The position numbers and the translations under genes were made by a program. The notes beneath the pieces were generated by a model that searched no databases, was not told the DNA's origin, and saw only the letters and a list, made by a program, of their open reading frames with translations. DNA of 64,000 nt from Polyangium jinanense (GTDB lineage Bacteria; Myxococcota; Polyangia; Polyangiales; Polyangiaceae), in contig NZ_JAGTJJ010000057.1 of assembly GCF_028435365.1 (NCBI RefSeq), positions 1 to 64,000 on the forward strand, in the 5' to 3' direction. Below, piece after piece: positions 26,029 through 35,006 of this stretch (position 1 is its first letter; every line of letters starts with the position of its first letter).

Positions 26029-26921
26029 GCAAAGCCGGGAATCGTGCCCGGGATTTCGGGATCGTGACGCTCGCGTATGTCGCGGGCACCGTTGTCGGGT
26101 GGCTCGTATTTCGTGCACTCGCGAACGATCATTCATCGATCTTCGCGTTCGCCGCGGCGGACGCGGCGGCGACAGTGGTGGTCTTCGCCGGGAGCGTGCT
26201 TTGCAACAATTCGAGCGTGTACGATCCGTACTGGAGCGTTGCGCCGATGGTGATCGCGCCGGCGATTGCGATGTCGCCGGAGGCGGCGGATGCGCCGGTG
26301 GCGCGGCGGATTCTGGTCACGGCGCTCGTGCTCGCGTGGGGCGCGCGGCTCACGTCGAACTGGGCGCGCGGCTGGCATGGGCTCGGGCACGAGGATTTTC
26401 GATACGTGGATCTGCGCCGGTCGATGGGGCGCGCCTACTGGCTGATCAGCTTCCTCGGCCTCCATTTCATGCCGACGGTCTGCGTCTTCCTCGGCTGTTT
26501 GTCCCTCTTCCCGGCCCTCGCCACGGGCACGCGGCCGCTCTCTTGGCTCGACGGGGCCGCGTTCGTGGTGACGGCGGGCGCGATTGCATTGGAGACACGC
26601 GCCGACGCGGAGCTCCGCGCATTCCGGATCCATAATGACGTGCCGGGGAAGATCCTCGATACCGGCGTGTGGGCATACTCTCGCCACCCGAATTACCTTG
26701 GCGAGGTCACGTTCTGGTGGGGGCTTTTCCTGTTCGCCCTCGCCTCGGATCCGGGCGTCCGGTATCCGCTCGTCGGGCCCGCGTGGATCACCTGCCTCTT
26801 CGTCTTCATCAGCATTCCGCTGATGGATAAACGATCGGTCGCGCGCAGGCCCGGCTATGCCGATCACATGAACCGCGTGCCGGCGCTCTTCCCGCGCCTG
26901 CCGAGGAAGGCCAAGGGGTAG
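26025..26921 (+). CDS. DUF1295 (steroid 5-alpha-reductase-like) membrane protein
   Basis: 298 residues, with about seven hydrophobic segments. The C-terminal signature 'YSRHPNYLGEVTFWWGLFLF' followed by 'MDKRSVARRPGYADHMNRVP' is that of DUF1295/isoprenylcysteine-methyltransferase-like reductases. These membrane enzymes reduce or methylate lipophilic substrates using a cofactor bound at the C-terminus. It overlaps the molybdoenzyme stop by ATGA and is 8 nt from the SDR, so the three genes form an operon, perhaps a lipid redox pathway (inference). Confidence 0.87.
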   Translation: MSKAGNRARDFGIVTLAYVAGTVVGWLVFRALANDHSSIFAFAAADAAATVVVFAGSVLCNNSSVYDPYWSVAPMVIAPAIAMSPEAADAPVARRILVTALVLAWGARLTSNWARGWHGLGHEDFRYVDLRRSMGRAYWLISFLGLHFMPTVCVFLGCLSLFPALATGTRPLSWLDGAAFVVTAGAIALETRADAELRAFRIHNDVPGKILDTGVWAYSRHPNYLGEVTFWWGLFLFALASDPGVRYPLVGPAWITCLFVFISIPLMDKRSVARRPGYADHMNRVPALFPRLPRKAKG

Positions 26922-26929
26922 ACGAGTCC

Positions 26930-27889
26930 ATGATCCTCGATGTTTTCCGGATGAACGACAAGGTCGCGATCGTCACGGGCGCGAGCCGCGGGATCGGTCG
27001 TGGATCGGCGATTGCGCTGGCGGAGGCAGGGGCCGACGTGGTGCTCGCCGCGCGGCGCGCGGACGTGCTGGAGGAGGCCGCGAAGGAGGTCCGCGCGCGC
27101 GGGCGGCGCGCGCTCGTGGTGCCGACGGATGTGACCGCGGGCGCGGAGCTCGACCGGCTGCTCGCGCGCACGCTCGAGGAATTCGGCCGGCTCGATGTGC
27201 TCGTCAACAACGCGGGCGGCTATCCGCCGAGGATCGCGGTCGCGCTGTCGGACGAGGAAATGCTGGAGTCGTACCAATTCAACGTCGTCTCGGCGCTGCA
27301 CCTCTCCCGGAGCGCCGCGCCACACCTCGCGCGGACGCGAGGCGCCATCGTCAATATCTCGTCGGCGATGAGCCACTGCGTGGACACGGGCTTCGTCGCC
27401 TACGGGGCCGCGAAGGCCGCGCTGAACCACATGACCCGCCTGCTCGCCCATGAATGGGCGCCGCGGGTGCGCGTCAACGCGCTGGCCGTGGGCGCGACGA
27501 TGACGGACGCGCTCGAAGCGTTCGTTGGAGCCGGCGACATGCTGGACAAGATGACGGCGAAGACGCCCATGGGCCGCCTCGCCACGCCGGAGGACATCGC
27601 GGCCTCCGTTCTTTTCCTGGCCTCGCCGGCGTCGTCGTGGATCACGGGGAAGATCCTGGAGGTCGACGGCGGCGCGACCGCGAGTACGTGGCCCTACCCG
27701 ATGCCGGGGGGGCTCGAAGACATTTCGCAGCAAAAAGCGAGCAAGCGGCCGGGGCTTTCAAACAAGCCCCGGTTGAGCGAGATTCGGAATCGAAACGCAT
27801 ACGCGCCCGGAGCGTCAATTAAATTACGCGTGTTCTGCGACACGAATGGCGTAGGTGGAGCCTTGCGGTGCCGCAGGCCCTCGGTGTAA
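26930..27889 (+). CDS. Short-chain dehydrogenase/reductase with unusual C-terminal extension
   Basis: 319 residues as read. Residues 1 to ~265 are a classical SDR: cofactor motif 'VTGASRGIGRG', 'VLVNNAGG', a Ser ('VNISSAMSH'), active-site 'YGAAK' and C-terminal 'ILEVDGGATASTW'. Beyond ~270 there are ~50 residues of low-information sequence ('KASKRPGLSNKPRLSEIRNR') running through a perfect 9-bp hairpin. SDRs normally end near 'VDGGA', so the extension may be translated read-through or a lost stop codon. Active site is complete (Ser-Tyr-Lys), NAD(P)H specificity unclear. Operon with DUF1295. Confidence 0.85.
   Translation: MILDVFRMNDKVAIVTGASRGIGRGSAIALAEAGADVVLAARRADVLEEAAKEVRARGRRALVVPTDVTAGAELDRLLARTLEEFGRLDVLVNNAGGYPPRIAVALSDEEMLESYQFNVVSALHLSRSAAPHLARTRGAIVNISSAMSHCVDTGFVAYGAAKAALNHMTRLLAHEWAPRVRVNALAVGATMTDALEAFVGAGDMLDKMTAKTPMGRLATPEDIAASVLFLASPASSWITGKILEVDGGATASTWPYPMPGGLEDISQQKASKRPGLSNKPRLSEIRNRNAYAPGASIKLRVFCDTNGVGGALRCRRPSV
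27749..27772 (+). terminator. Terminator-like hairpin inside the end of the SDR reading frame
   Basis: Perfect 9-bp arms CCGGGGCTT (27749-27757) and AAGCCCCGG (27764-27772), loop of 6 nt. No T-run follows, so Rho-independent activity is doubtful. It lies within the SDR open frame, near where an SDR would normally have stopped. Confidence 0.3.
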
Positions 27890-27939
27890 CGTGCCCTGGC
27901 CGCCTGGATTCGGAAAACGCGAGCGGCGCACGAACCACC

Positions 27940-29106
27940 ATGCCGGACGCCGTGGAACCCCTGCTTGCGCACGAGATCCTGGATACCTCGCCGACGTTCG
28001 TGGTCGGTATCGATGACAGCGGCCGCACAATATACATGAATGGCACGATGCTCGGCGCGCTCGGGTATACGCGCGAAGAGGTCATCGGCCAGGATTATGC
28101 GACGATGTTCGTCCCCGTGCGGGATCACGAGATGCTCCGGCGGGTGTTCGGGGAGCTCGTGTCGTCGCGCGGCACGACGTACAATGAAAACCGGGTGCTC
28201 ACCCGGAGCGGTCGGGAGCTGCTCGTCGAGTGGCATGGAAGGCCCGTCTACGACGACGACGGCGGGTTCAAGTATTTCTACGGCGTCGGCGTCGACGTCA
28301 CGGGACAAAAACGCATCCGCGAGGCGCTCTACCGCTCGCAGCAGCGGCTCGCGCTGCACTTCCAGCAGGCGCCGCTCGGCATGATCGAGTGGGACACCGA
28401 TTTCCGCGTCGTGGACTGGAACCCGGCGGCGGAATTGATTTTCGGCTGGCTGCGCGAGGAGGCCGTGGGCCATCACGGCCAGGATCTCATGGTGCCCCCG
28501 GAGGTCCGACCCTACGTGGCCGACGTCTGGGAGCAAATCAAGCAGGCCAAGGGGCCGGTGCGCGCCCGCAATCAGAACATCACCAAGGACGGCCGGAGCA
28601 TCACGTGCGAGTGGGCGAATACGTCGCTCGTCGACGAGGAAGGCCAGATCGTGGGCGTCGCGTCGCTCGTGACCGACGTGACCGAGCGCGTGAAGGAAGA
28701 GGAGGAGATGCGCGAGCGCGAGCGCGCGCAGGCCGCCACCATCGAAGAGCTCTCGGCGCCGGTCCTCGATCTGTGGAAGGGCGTGCTCGCGATGCCCGTC
28801 GTCGGTTCCATCGACGGCGCGCGCGCGACGCGGATGACGGAGAGCCTGCTCGAAGCAATCGTGCGGTGCAGCGCACGATTCGCGATCCTCGATTTGACCG
28901 GGGCGTCGACGATGGACGCTTCGATTGCGTCGCACCTTGGCGACATGATTCGCGCGACCGGCCTCATCGGCAGCGAATGCCTTGTGTCGGGCCTTGGGCC
29001 CGGAATGGCGCGCACGCTGGTCGAGCTCGACGTGCCGCTCGCCGTCAAGACGTTCGGCTCGCTGCAGGCGGCGCTCCGCCACGCGATTCGTGCGTCGCGG
29101 GTTTAG
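27940..29106 (+). CDS. PAS-PAS-STAS protein, RsbR-like stressosome-type sensor
   Basis: 388 residues. Two PAS domains (~10-130 'FVVGIDDSGRTIYMNGTMLG'; ~135-260 'MIEWDTDFRVVDWNPAAELI') are joined by a coiled linker to a C-terminal STAS domain (~270-385). The STAS is RsbR-like: 'VLDLWKGVLAMPVVGSIDG', 'FAILDLTGASTMDASIASHL'. The Thr/Ser region after 'DLTG' is where RsbR proteins are phosphorylated by RsbT. I see no RsbS, RsbT or RsbU next to it, so it is an orphan. I chose ATG 27940 because the PAS begins soon after; the frame is open to 27868. Convergent with the giant kinase by 4 nt. Confidence 0.82.
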   Translation: MPDAVEPLLAHEILDTSPTFVVGIDDSGRTIYMNGTMLGALGYTREEVIGQDYATMFVPVRDHEMLRRVFGELVSSRGTTYNENRVLTRSGRELLVEWHGRPVYDDDGGFKYFYGVGVDVTGQKRIREALYRSQQRLALHFQQAPLGMIEWDTDFRVVDWNPAAELIFGWLREEAVGHHGQDLMVPPEVRPYVADVWEQIKQAKGPVRARNQNITKDGRSITCEWANTSLVDEEGQIVGVASLVTDVTERVKEEEEMRERERAQAATIEELSAPVLDLWKGVLAMPVVGSIDGARATRMTESLLEAIVRCSARFAILDLTGASTMDASIASHLGDMIRATGLIGSECLVSGLGPGMARTLVELDVPLAVKTFGSLQAALRHAIRASRV

Positions 29107-32100
29107 CAGACTGTCGAGAGGCGGCCGACACGAGGAAGCTCGAGCGTGAACGATGAGCCGACCCCCGGCTCGCTCTGGACACGGAGCGTGCCTCCGTGCG
29201 CTTCCGCGATCCGGCGGCTGATGTACAGGCCAAGCCCGAGGCCGCCATAATTCTCGGAGGCGGCGCGCTCGAAGCGATCGAAGATGCGCTCCTGCCGCGC
29301 CGGGTCGATGCCGATGCCGTGATCATGGACCACGATCCGCGCGATCCCTTCGTTCTCGCCGTAAAAAACCTCGATGGGCTTGCCGGCCCCGAACTTGGCC
29401 GCATTCGAGAGGAGGTTCGTCACGATCTGCTCGATGCGGTCGGGATCCCAATAACCGACGACGTGCTCACCGTCCTGGATGTCGACCGTGCACCGTGCTT
29501 GCGAGAGCTCCGGCTTGAGCTGGTCGATCGCATTGCGGATGAGGGTCGCGAGGTCGACCTCCTCGCGCTCGAGCGGGAGCCGGCCCGCGTGGAGCTGCGA
29601 GACGTCCACGAGGGCCTTGTTCAGCCGGGCCAGGCGCGTCCCTTGACGCAGCGCCCGCTCGACCATCTTGCACATCGCCTGCGTGTCGGCCGGCCAGCCG
29701 GACCGGATGGCCCGGTCGATGGATTGCAGCGTGAGCCGGAGCGACGTCACCGGCGTATTGAGCTCGTGCGAGGCCACGGTGAGGAATTCGTCCCGCACGC
29801 GCACGGCCTCTTGCGTCTTGCGATAGAGGCGCGCGTTGTCGATCGCGACCGCGGCGCGGCGCGCGACCTCTTCGACCAGCACGAGGTCGGCGCGCCCATA
29901 ACGGCGCTCCGGCGCGGCGGAAACGACGCTCAGCACCCCGAGGGTTTGTCCATGCGACACGAGCGGCACGATCATGGAGCTCTGCGCACCGAGCGCGTGG
30001 CTGAGCCTCAGGTGCTCGTCGTCGACGACGAGCTTTCCAATGACTTCCTCGGAGAGCTCGGGAATCAGGATCGGCTGGCCCGTCCGCAAGACCCTGGAGG
30101 CCGCGTGGGGTGAATTCCAGCGAGGAGGATACCGCCGCTGGAGCTCTTCGAGCAGCGGCGCCTTCATGGGGTCCTTGTGTGCACCGGCGATGCGCCGGAT
30201 CTCCCCGCCTTTGACGACGTCGATCACGCACCAGTCGGAGATCGATTCCACGCACAGTCGCGCGAGGCGCCCGAGTGTCTCCGTGTAATCGAGCGATTCC
30301 GAAAGGAGCGCCCCCGCCTCGGCGATGAACATGGCCCGGCGCTCCGCTGCCTCGGCTGCCGCCCGCGCCGCCTGCTCCTTGCCGAGGAGCTGCGCCTTCT
30401 CCAGGGAAATCGCTGCCTGCGTCGCGAGGAGCGAAAGGGCGACGAGGCGATCGGGCGTGAAGGCGCCGGCGAGGAGGTTGTTCTCCAGATAGAGCAGGCC
30501 GACCACCTCGGCCTGCCGGAGGATGGGCATGCAGAGGACCGACTTGGGTCGACGCCGCGCGAAGTGTTCGTCACCGGAAAACTTGCCCGCGTCCGCAGCG
30601 GCATTGCCCAGAATGACGCGCTCCTTCGTCCGATGGACGTAATGGACGACCGATACGGGGATGCGCTGCGAGGAATCGACCGGCAAGGGCCCGAGGGTGC
30701 ACGTCGCCGCGCCTCGCTCTTCGAGGGCGGCCTCCGCTTCGATCGAGAGGCTGCCGCTCTGAGAAAGGACGAGGCAAGCTCTCTGGGCGCCGCCCTGCTC
30801 GAGGACGACCGTGAGCAACGTGCGTACCAGTTTGTCGAATGTGATCTCGCTCGAGATGGTCTGCGAGGCCTTGGTCACCGAGAGCAGGTCGAGCTGTTCG
30901 GGCCGGACCACGAAGGTGGCGGTCGGCGCGAGGGCTCTCGGTTCGAGCAGGTGGGGCGCCTGCTGGTCGATCCGCGCGACCTTACCGTCAGCGCCCCAGC
31001 GAAGATAGCGAGCGCGCGCCTCGCGCAGGTACGTGTCGGCGATCAGCTCGTAGCCGCGCCCGCGGTAGAAGCGCGCGGCCGTCTCGTAGGCGATTGCCTC
31101 GTTCTGAACGAAGCCGTTGTCGCGAGCGGAGCGGATTGCTCGCTCGTATTGCTGCGCTGCTTTGTCCCATTCGCCGTCGATGCGCGCGATCTCGGCCGCC
31201 ACCAGCGCCGCGCGGTTCTCGAAGTTCTCGGGGCAGTTGTCCGCCCATACCTCTAGCTTTTTATGGTGGGCAACGAGCGCCTCCCGATGTAGAGCCCGCT
31301 CTTGGGCAGAGGGCGCGTCGTCGTGTGCCGCCAGCGCGAGCGCGCCATAAAAATGGTACTCGGCCACCTCGAGCTGTGAAGGCACCGTCCACAAAAGCGG
31401 CTCGACCTTCGATGCCGCCGTGATGGCCGAAGCGTGATCGCCAGCGAAGAAGCGGGCTTGCAGCTTGCGGGTCCAATACGAGCACGACGCGAATGACAGG
31501 CGCGGATCACCCTCCAGGTGCCGCTCGAATCGGCCCTCGTCGAACGTCGCGTCGTTGAAGGAGGCGAGATCCGGCGTCAACCCCCGGAGCGTTCGGATGA
31601 GCCCGAGCTGTCCCATGATAGTATCGACGATGAGACCGAACTTCGCCCTTCGCACGAACTCGAGCCCGTTCTCGGCCTCCTGCTGCACGTCCCCCAGGGG
31701 ATCTCCGACGGCGAGGAGGTCCGTGATCAAGGTGGTGTAGCAGTAGGCCGCAAAGGTGATATCGCCGGCTTCCTGCGCCGCGTCGAAGGCTTGCCGCACC
31801 CCCTCGCGGCCGGTGCGTACATGCCTCGTCCAAGGATTGACGGAGTGCCAGAAGCCCAGGTAGACGCGCGCCTTGAACCGGTCCAACCCGCGCGTCTCCA
31901 CGAGATCGAAGCCGAGCTTGCCGAACCGGAACGCGGCCCGATAGTCGCCGAAACGTGGCCCCAGGATCATGCCCAGCCAGACATACGCGTAACAGGATGC
32001 GTCGCTGTTGCCGTGCTCGAGGCTGAGATTCCCCATGCGACCGATGATGAGGCAGAGCAAATTCTGGTCGCTGAACATGGCTGGCGGCAGGCACTCCATG

Positions 32101-34772
32101 AGGACGGTCATGGTCGCGCGAAACGCCGGATCGGTCAGCGGGGGCAGATCGATCAGCTCCTCGATGGCGCGGCTCCCGAGCTTTTGCCACAGCCGCTCGT
32201 ATTCCTGCCGTACCTCGTCCTCCGCTGGGCGCGGTGACCACTCGACGCCGACGCGCCGGAGGTATTCCAGGCAGACCTCGATGGTGCGGTCGGTCCTATC
32301 CAGGGTCAGGTAAAGGGCCATGCGGGCGCATGCGACCGCGGCGCTGTTGACGAGGTTTCCAGCGCGGCGTGAGAGCGTCGAGAGCCGCTCCTCCGCCTCC
32401 GTCATGTAGCCCGTCAGAAATTCGCATTCGGCTCGGTGAAATTCGAGCGCGAAGGTGAGCTCGTACCGCCGCTCCCACCTGTCTTCTTCCAGGAGCGCGG
32501 AGCCTGCAGCGAGATACTTCAGCGACGAGGCGTAGGCGGTCGACCCCTTGGCACGCTTGCTCGCGACGAGGTTGAGCTCGGCGACTCGCTCTCGCTCGCC
32601 CCGCGTCGTGATCAGCGTGGCGCCGCGATTGAGCTGGTTGACGATCTCGAAGATGTTCTCCTCGAGCTCCTCGGGCGGCGTACGCGCCGAGAGCAGCCTG
32701 CCGATCTCGAGATGCACCGCCGCCCGCTCGCTTTCGGGGATGAGCGAATAGGCCGCCTCCTGGATGCGGTCGTGGGGAAACTTGTACGTGTCGGCCATGC
32801 GGAGGATGAGCCCCGCACGGACGGCCTCCCAGAGATCCGCATGAGACGCCTCCTCCGAGCGGCCGCTGACCGTCGCGAGGACGGTGACCTCGGCGGTGTT
32901 GCCCAGACAGGCGAGCGTTTGCACCGCTTCCTGGGTGCTTTCGGGAAGCCGCGCGAGCTTCCCGACGACCAGGTCGACCACATTGCCGGTGAAGCCCTTT
33001 TCGCGGGCCTTCGCCACGTCCCACCGAAAGGCCCCCGCGTGCGCATCGAACTCGATCAGACGCTCTTCATGGAGAGCGGCGAGGAACTGGAGCGCGAAGA
33101 AGGGGTTGCCGGCCGTCTTCTCGTGGACGAGCTCTGCGAGCGGCACCGCGTCCTCGCGGCGACAATGGAGCGCATCGCTGACGAGCGCGACGACGTGCTC
33201 CCCGGAAAGCGGACCGAGCACGATGTCCGAGACGCGCGCGCCCTCCTTCCGTATCTTGTCGAGCGCCAGCATGAGCGGGTGCGTGGGGCTCACCTCGTTG
33301 TCTCGGTACGCGCCGACGACGAGGAGATCGCGCGTCTCGGGATATGTCACCAGATCCTGAAGAAGCCCAAGGCTCGCCGAATCGGCCCATTGCAGGTCGT
33401 CGAGGAAGAGCGCGAGCGGGTGCTCCTTCTGGGCAAACACCCCGATGAAGTGCCGGAACACCATGCGGAACCGGTTCTGCGCTTCCATGGGCGGCAGCTC
33501 GGGCGCCGGCGGCTGCCAGCCGATGACGAGCTCGACCTCTCGGATCACGTCCACGATGATCTGTGCGTTGATCGCGAGGGCACCCAAGAGCCTCTCCTTC
33601 CACTTCGCAATCCGGTCCTCGCTCTCGGCGAGGATCGCGAGCACGAGCTCCCGGAAGGCCTGGACGAGCGTGGAATAGGGGACGTCGCGTTTGTATTGAT
33701 CGAACTTCCCCGAGGCGAAGAAGCCGCGCTCGCGGATGACGGGCTTGTCGAGCTCCTGGACCAGCGCCGACTTTCCGATGCCGGAATAGCCCGACACCAG
33801 GACGAGCTCGGGGACTGCCGTACCGACCACCCGCTCGAACGCGGAGAGCAGCGCGGCGATCTCCTCCTCGCGGCCGTAGAGCTTCTGGGGGATCTCCAGC
33901 CGACCCGAGACGTCGTTCTCGGCCAGAGGAAACGGCTCGAGCCTGCCTTTGGCGCGCCATTGGGCCAAGGCTAGATCGAGGTCGTATTGCAGGCCCCGCG
34001 CGGTCTGATAGCGATCTTCCGCCATCTTGCAGAGGAGCTTCACGACGAGCGCGGAGAGGACCTCGGGCAATCCCGGCACGAGCGCAGACGGCGGCTGCGG
34101 GACACGGGCGACATGGCAATGCACCCATTCGAGCGGGTCCTCAGCCTCGAAGGGCAGGCGCCCGGTGAGCATTTCGTAGAACGTCACGCCCAGGGCATAG
34201 AGGTCGGCGCGGCTGTCGATCGCCCGATTCATCCGTCCCGTTTGCTCCGGCGCGAGGTACGGCAGGGAGCCCTCGATGAGGTTCGGGCGGAGGGCTGCCT
34301 GGCGCTCGCGGGATGGGCATACCGCGAGCCCGAAATCGGCGAGCTTGACCTGGCCGGTGGACACGTTGACGAGAATGTTCTGGGGTTTCAGATCTTTATG
34401 GATGATGCCACGCCGGTGGAGCGCCCCGACGGCCGCCGCGATACGAACCGCGAGGTCGAGGAACCGCTCGATGGGCAAGGGCGCGCCGAGGAAGTGGTCG
34501 AGCGACTGACCGCCGAAATCCTCCAGCACGAGCGCCGGCATTCCCTCGTGCGTCTCGAGGGAGAGCGGCTTGACGATCGCCGGTAAGTCGAGTTGCCTGC
34601 CAATCTCGTATTCACGCTTCAAGCGCTCGAGATCGCGCGGGCGGCTGCACCTCGGGTCGAGCACCTTCAGGATGACGGGGAGATGATCGGCCGTCCGGAC
34701 CCCGCGGAGCAAAACGGTGCCTCCGCCCTCGTGCAATGTGTCGGTGATCGCAAACGGGGACGCGTCCTTCAT
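29103..34772 (-). CDS. Giant hybrid: Ser/Thr kinase - AAA ATPase - TPR-like - GAF - histidine kinase (paralog A)
   Basis: 1889 residues. Domains in order: Ser/Thr kinase (1 to ~270; 'IIHKDLKPQNILVN', 'VKLADFGLAV'); P-loop ATPase with 'SGYSGIGKSALVQEL' (AAA_16/STAND type, ~290-620); a long helical TPR-like region (~640-1320); GAF (~1380-1520); a short Ala/Glu-rich coiled helix; a second GAF (~1540-1690); HisKA with 'SHELNTPVTSLRLTL' (phospho-acceptor His); HATPase_c with 'TNLLSNAAKFGAGKP', 'DHGIGIDPAR' and 'GGLGLGLYISRRIAEAHGG'. The kinase loop is HKD, not HRD. The start at 34772 is set by alignment with the paralog's MKDxxPFAI; the longer frame upstream reads through non-homologous DNA. No signal peptide, so cytoplasmic. 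It is downstream of its tandem duplicate on the same strand. Confidence 0.9.
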   Translation of the reverse strand: MKDASPFAITDTLHEGGGTVLLRGVRTADHLPVILKVLDPRCSRPRDLERLKREYEIGRQLDLPAIVKPLSLETHEGMPALVLEDFGGQSLDHFLGAPLPIERFLDLAVRIAAAVGALHRRGIIHKDLKPQNILVNVSTGQVKLADFGLAVCPSRERQAALRPNLIEGSLPYLAPEQTGRMNRAIDSRADLYALGVTFYEMLTGRLPFEAEDPLEWVHCHVARVPQPPSALVPGLPEVLSALVVKLLCKMAEDRYQTARGLQYDLDLALAQWRAKGRLEPFPLAENDVSGRLEIPQKLYGREEEIAALLSAFERVVGTAVPELVLVSGYSGIGKSALVQELDKPVIRERGFFASGKFDQYKRDVPYSTLVQAFRELVLAILAESEDRIAKWKERLLGALAINAQIIVDVIREVELVIGWQPPAPELPPMEAQNRFRMVFRHFIGVFAQKEHPLALFLDDLQWADSASLGLLQDLVTYPETRDLLVVGAYRDNEVSPTHPLMLALDKIRKEGARVSDIVLGPLSGEHVVALVSDALHCRREDAVPLAELVHEKTAGNPFFALQFLAALHEERLIEFDAHAGAFRWDVAKAREKGFTGNVVDLVVGKLARLPESTQEAVQTLACLGNTAEVTVLATVSGRSEEASHADLWEAVRAGLILRMADTYKFPHDRIQEAAYSLIPESERAAVHLEIGRLLSARTPPEELEENIFEIVNQLNRGATLITTRGERERVAELNLVASKRAKGSTAYASSLKYLAAGSALLEEDRWERRYELTFALEFHRAECEFLTGYMTEAEERLSTLSRRAGNLVNSAAVACARMALYLTLDRTDRTIEVCLEYLRRVGVEWSPRPAEDEVRQEYERLWQKLGSRAIEELIDLPPLTDPAFRATMTVLMECLPPAMFSDQNLLCLIIGRMGNLSLEHGNSDASCYAYVWLGMILGPRFGDYRAAFRFGKLGFDLVETRGLDRFKARVYLGFWHSVNPWTRHVRTGREGVRQAFDAAQEAGDITFAAYCYTTLITDLLAVGDPLGDVQQEAENGLEFVRRAKFGLIVDTIMGQLGLIRTLRGLTPDLASFNDATFDEGRFERHLEGDPRLSFASCSYWTRKLQARFFAGDHASAITAASKVEPLLWTVPSQLEVAEYHFYGALALAAHDDAPSAQERALHREALVAHHKKLEVWADNCPENFENRAALVAAEIARIDGEWDKAAQQYERAIRSARDNGFVQNEAIAYETAARFYRGRGYELIADTYLREARARYLRWGADGKVARIDQQAPHLLEPRALAPTATFVVRPEQLDLLSVTKASQTISSEITFDKLVRTLLTVVLEQGGAQRACLVLSQSGSLSIEAEAALEERGAATCTLGPLPVDSSQRIPVSVVHYVHRTKERVILGNAAADAGKFSGDEHFARRRPKSVLCMPILRQAEVVGLLYLENNLLAGAFTPDRLVALSLLATQAAISLEKAQLLGKEQAARAAAEAAERRAMFIAEAGALLSESLDYTETLGRLARLCVESISDWCVIDVVKGGEIRRIAGAHKDPMKAPLLEELQRRYPPRWNSPHAASRVLRTGQPILIPELSEEVIGKLVVDDEHLRLSHALGAQSSMIVPLVSHGQTLGVLSVVSAAPERRYGRADLVLVEEVARRAAVAIDNARLYRKTQEAVRVRDEFLTVASHELNTPVTSLRLTLQSIDRAIRSGWPADTQAMCKMVERALRQGTRLARLNKALVDVSQLHAGRLPLEREEVDLATLIRNAIDQLKPELSQARCTVDIQDGEHVVGYWDPDRIEQIVTNLLSNAAKFGAGKPIEVFYGENEGIARIVVHDHGIGIDPARQERIFDRFERAASENYGGLGLGLYISRRIAEAHGGTLRVQSEPGVGSSFTLELPRVGRLSTVC

Positions 34773-35006
34773 GGGAAAGCTCGCCGACCGGAGCGGGCGC
34801 CAGGCAAGAGGCGCACGGGGACGATGCCCAGCCATGAGGGCCATCAACAGCCCCCTGAACCCCCATAGCATGTAACGCGCCCTTCCGGAGCGCCTCTTTG
34901 CGAGGGACAGACCCTTGCGCGGCCGGTGGTGTCGCCCCCAACGAGAGGGCGAGCCACGGCATATGACCTCGCTCACCAGCTTGGATGTGATCCGCGCGTC
35001 GCGGGC

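Noticed and set aside
27749..27772. Rho-independent terminator
   Set aside because: The stem is good, but there is no T-run and it lies within an open reading frame, so it is listed only with low confidence.
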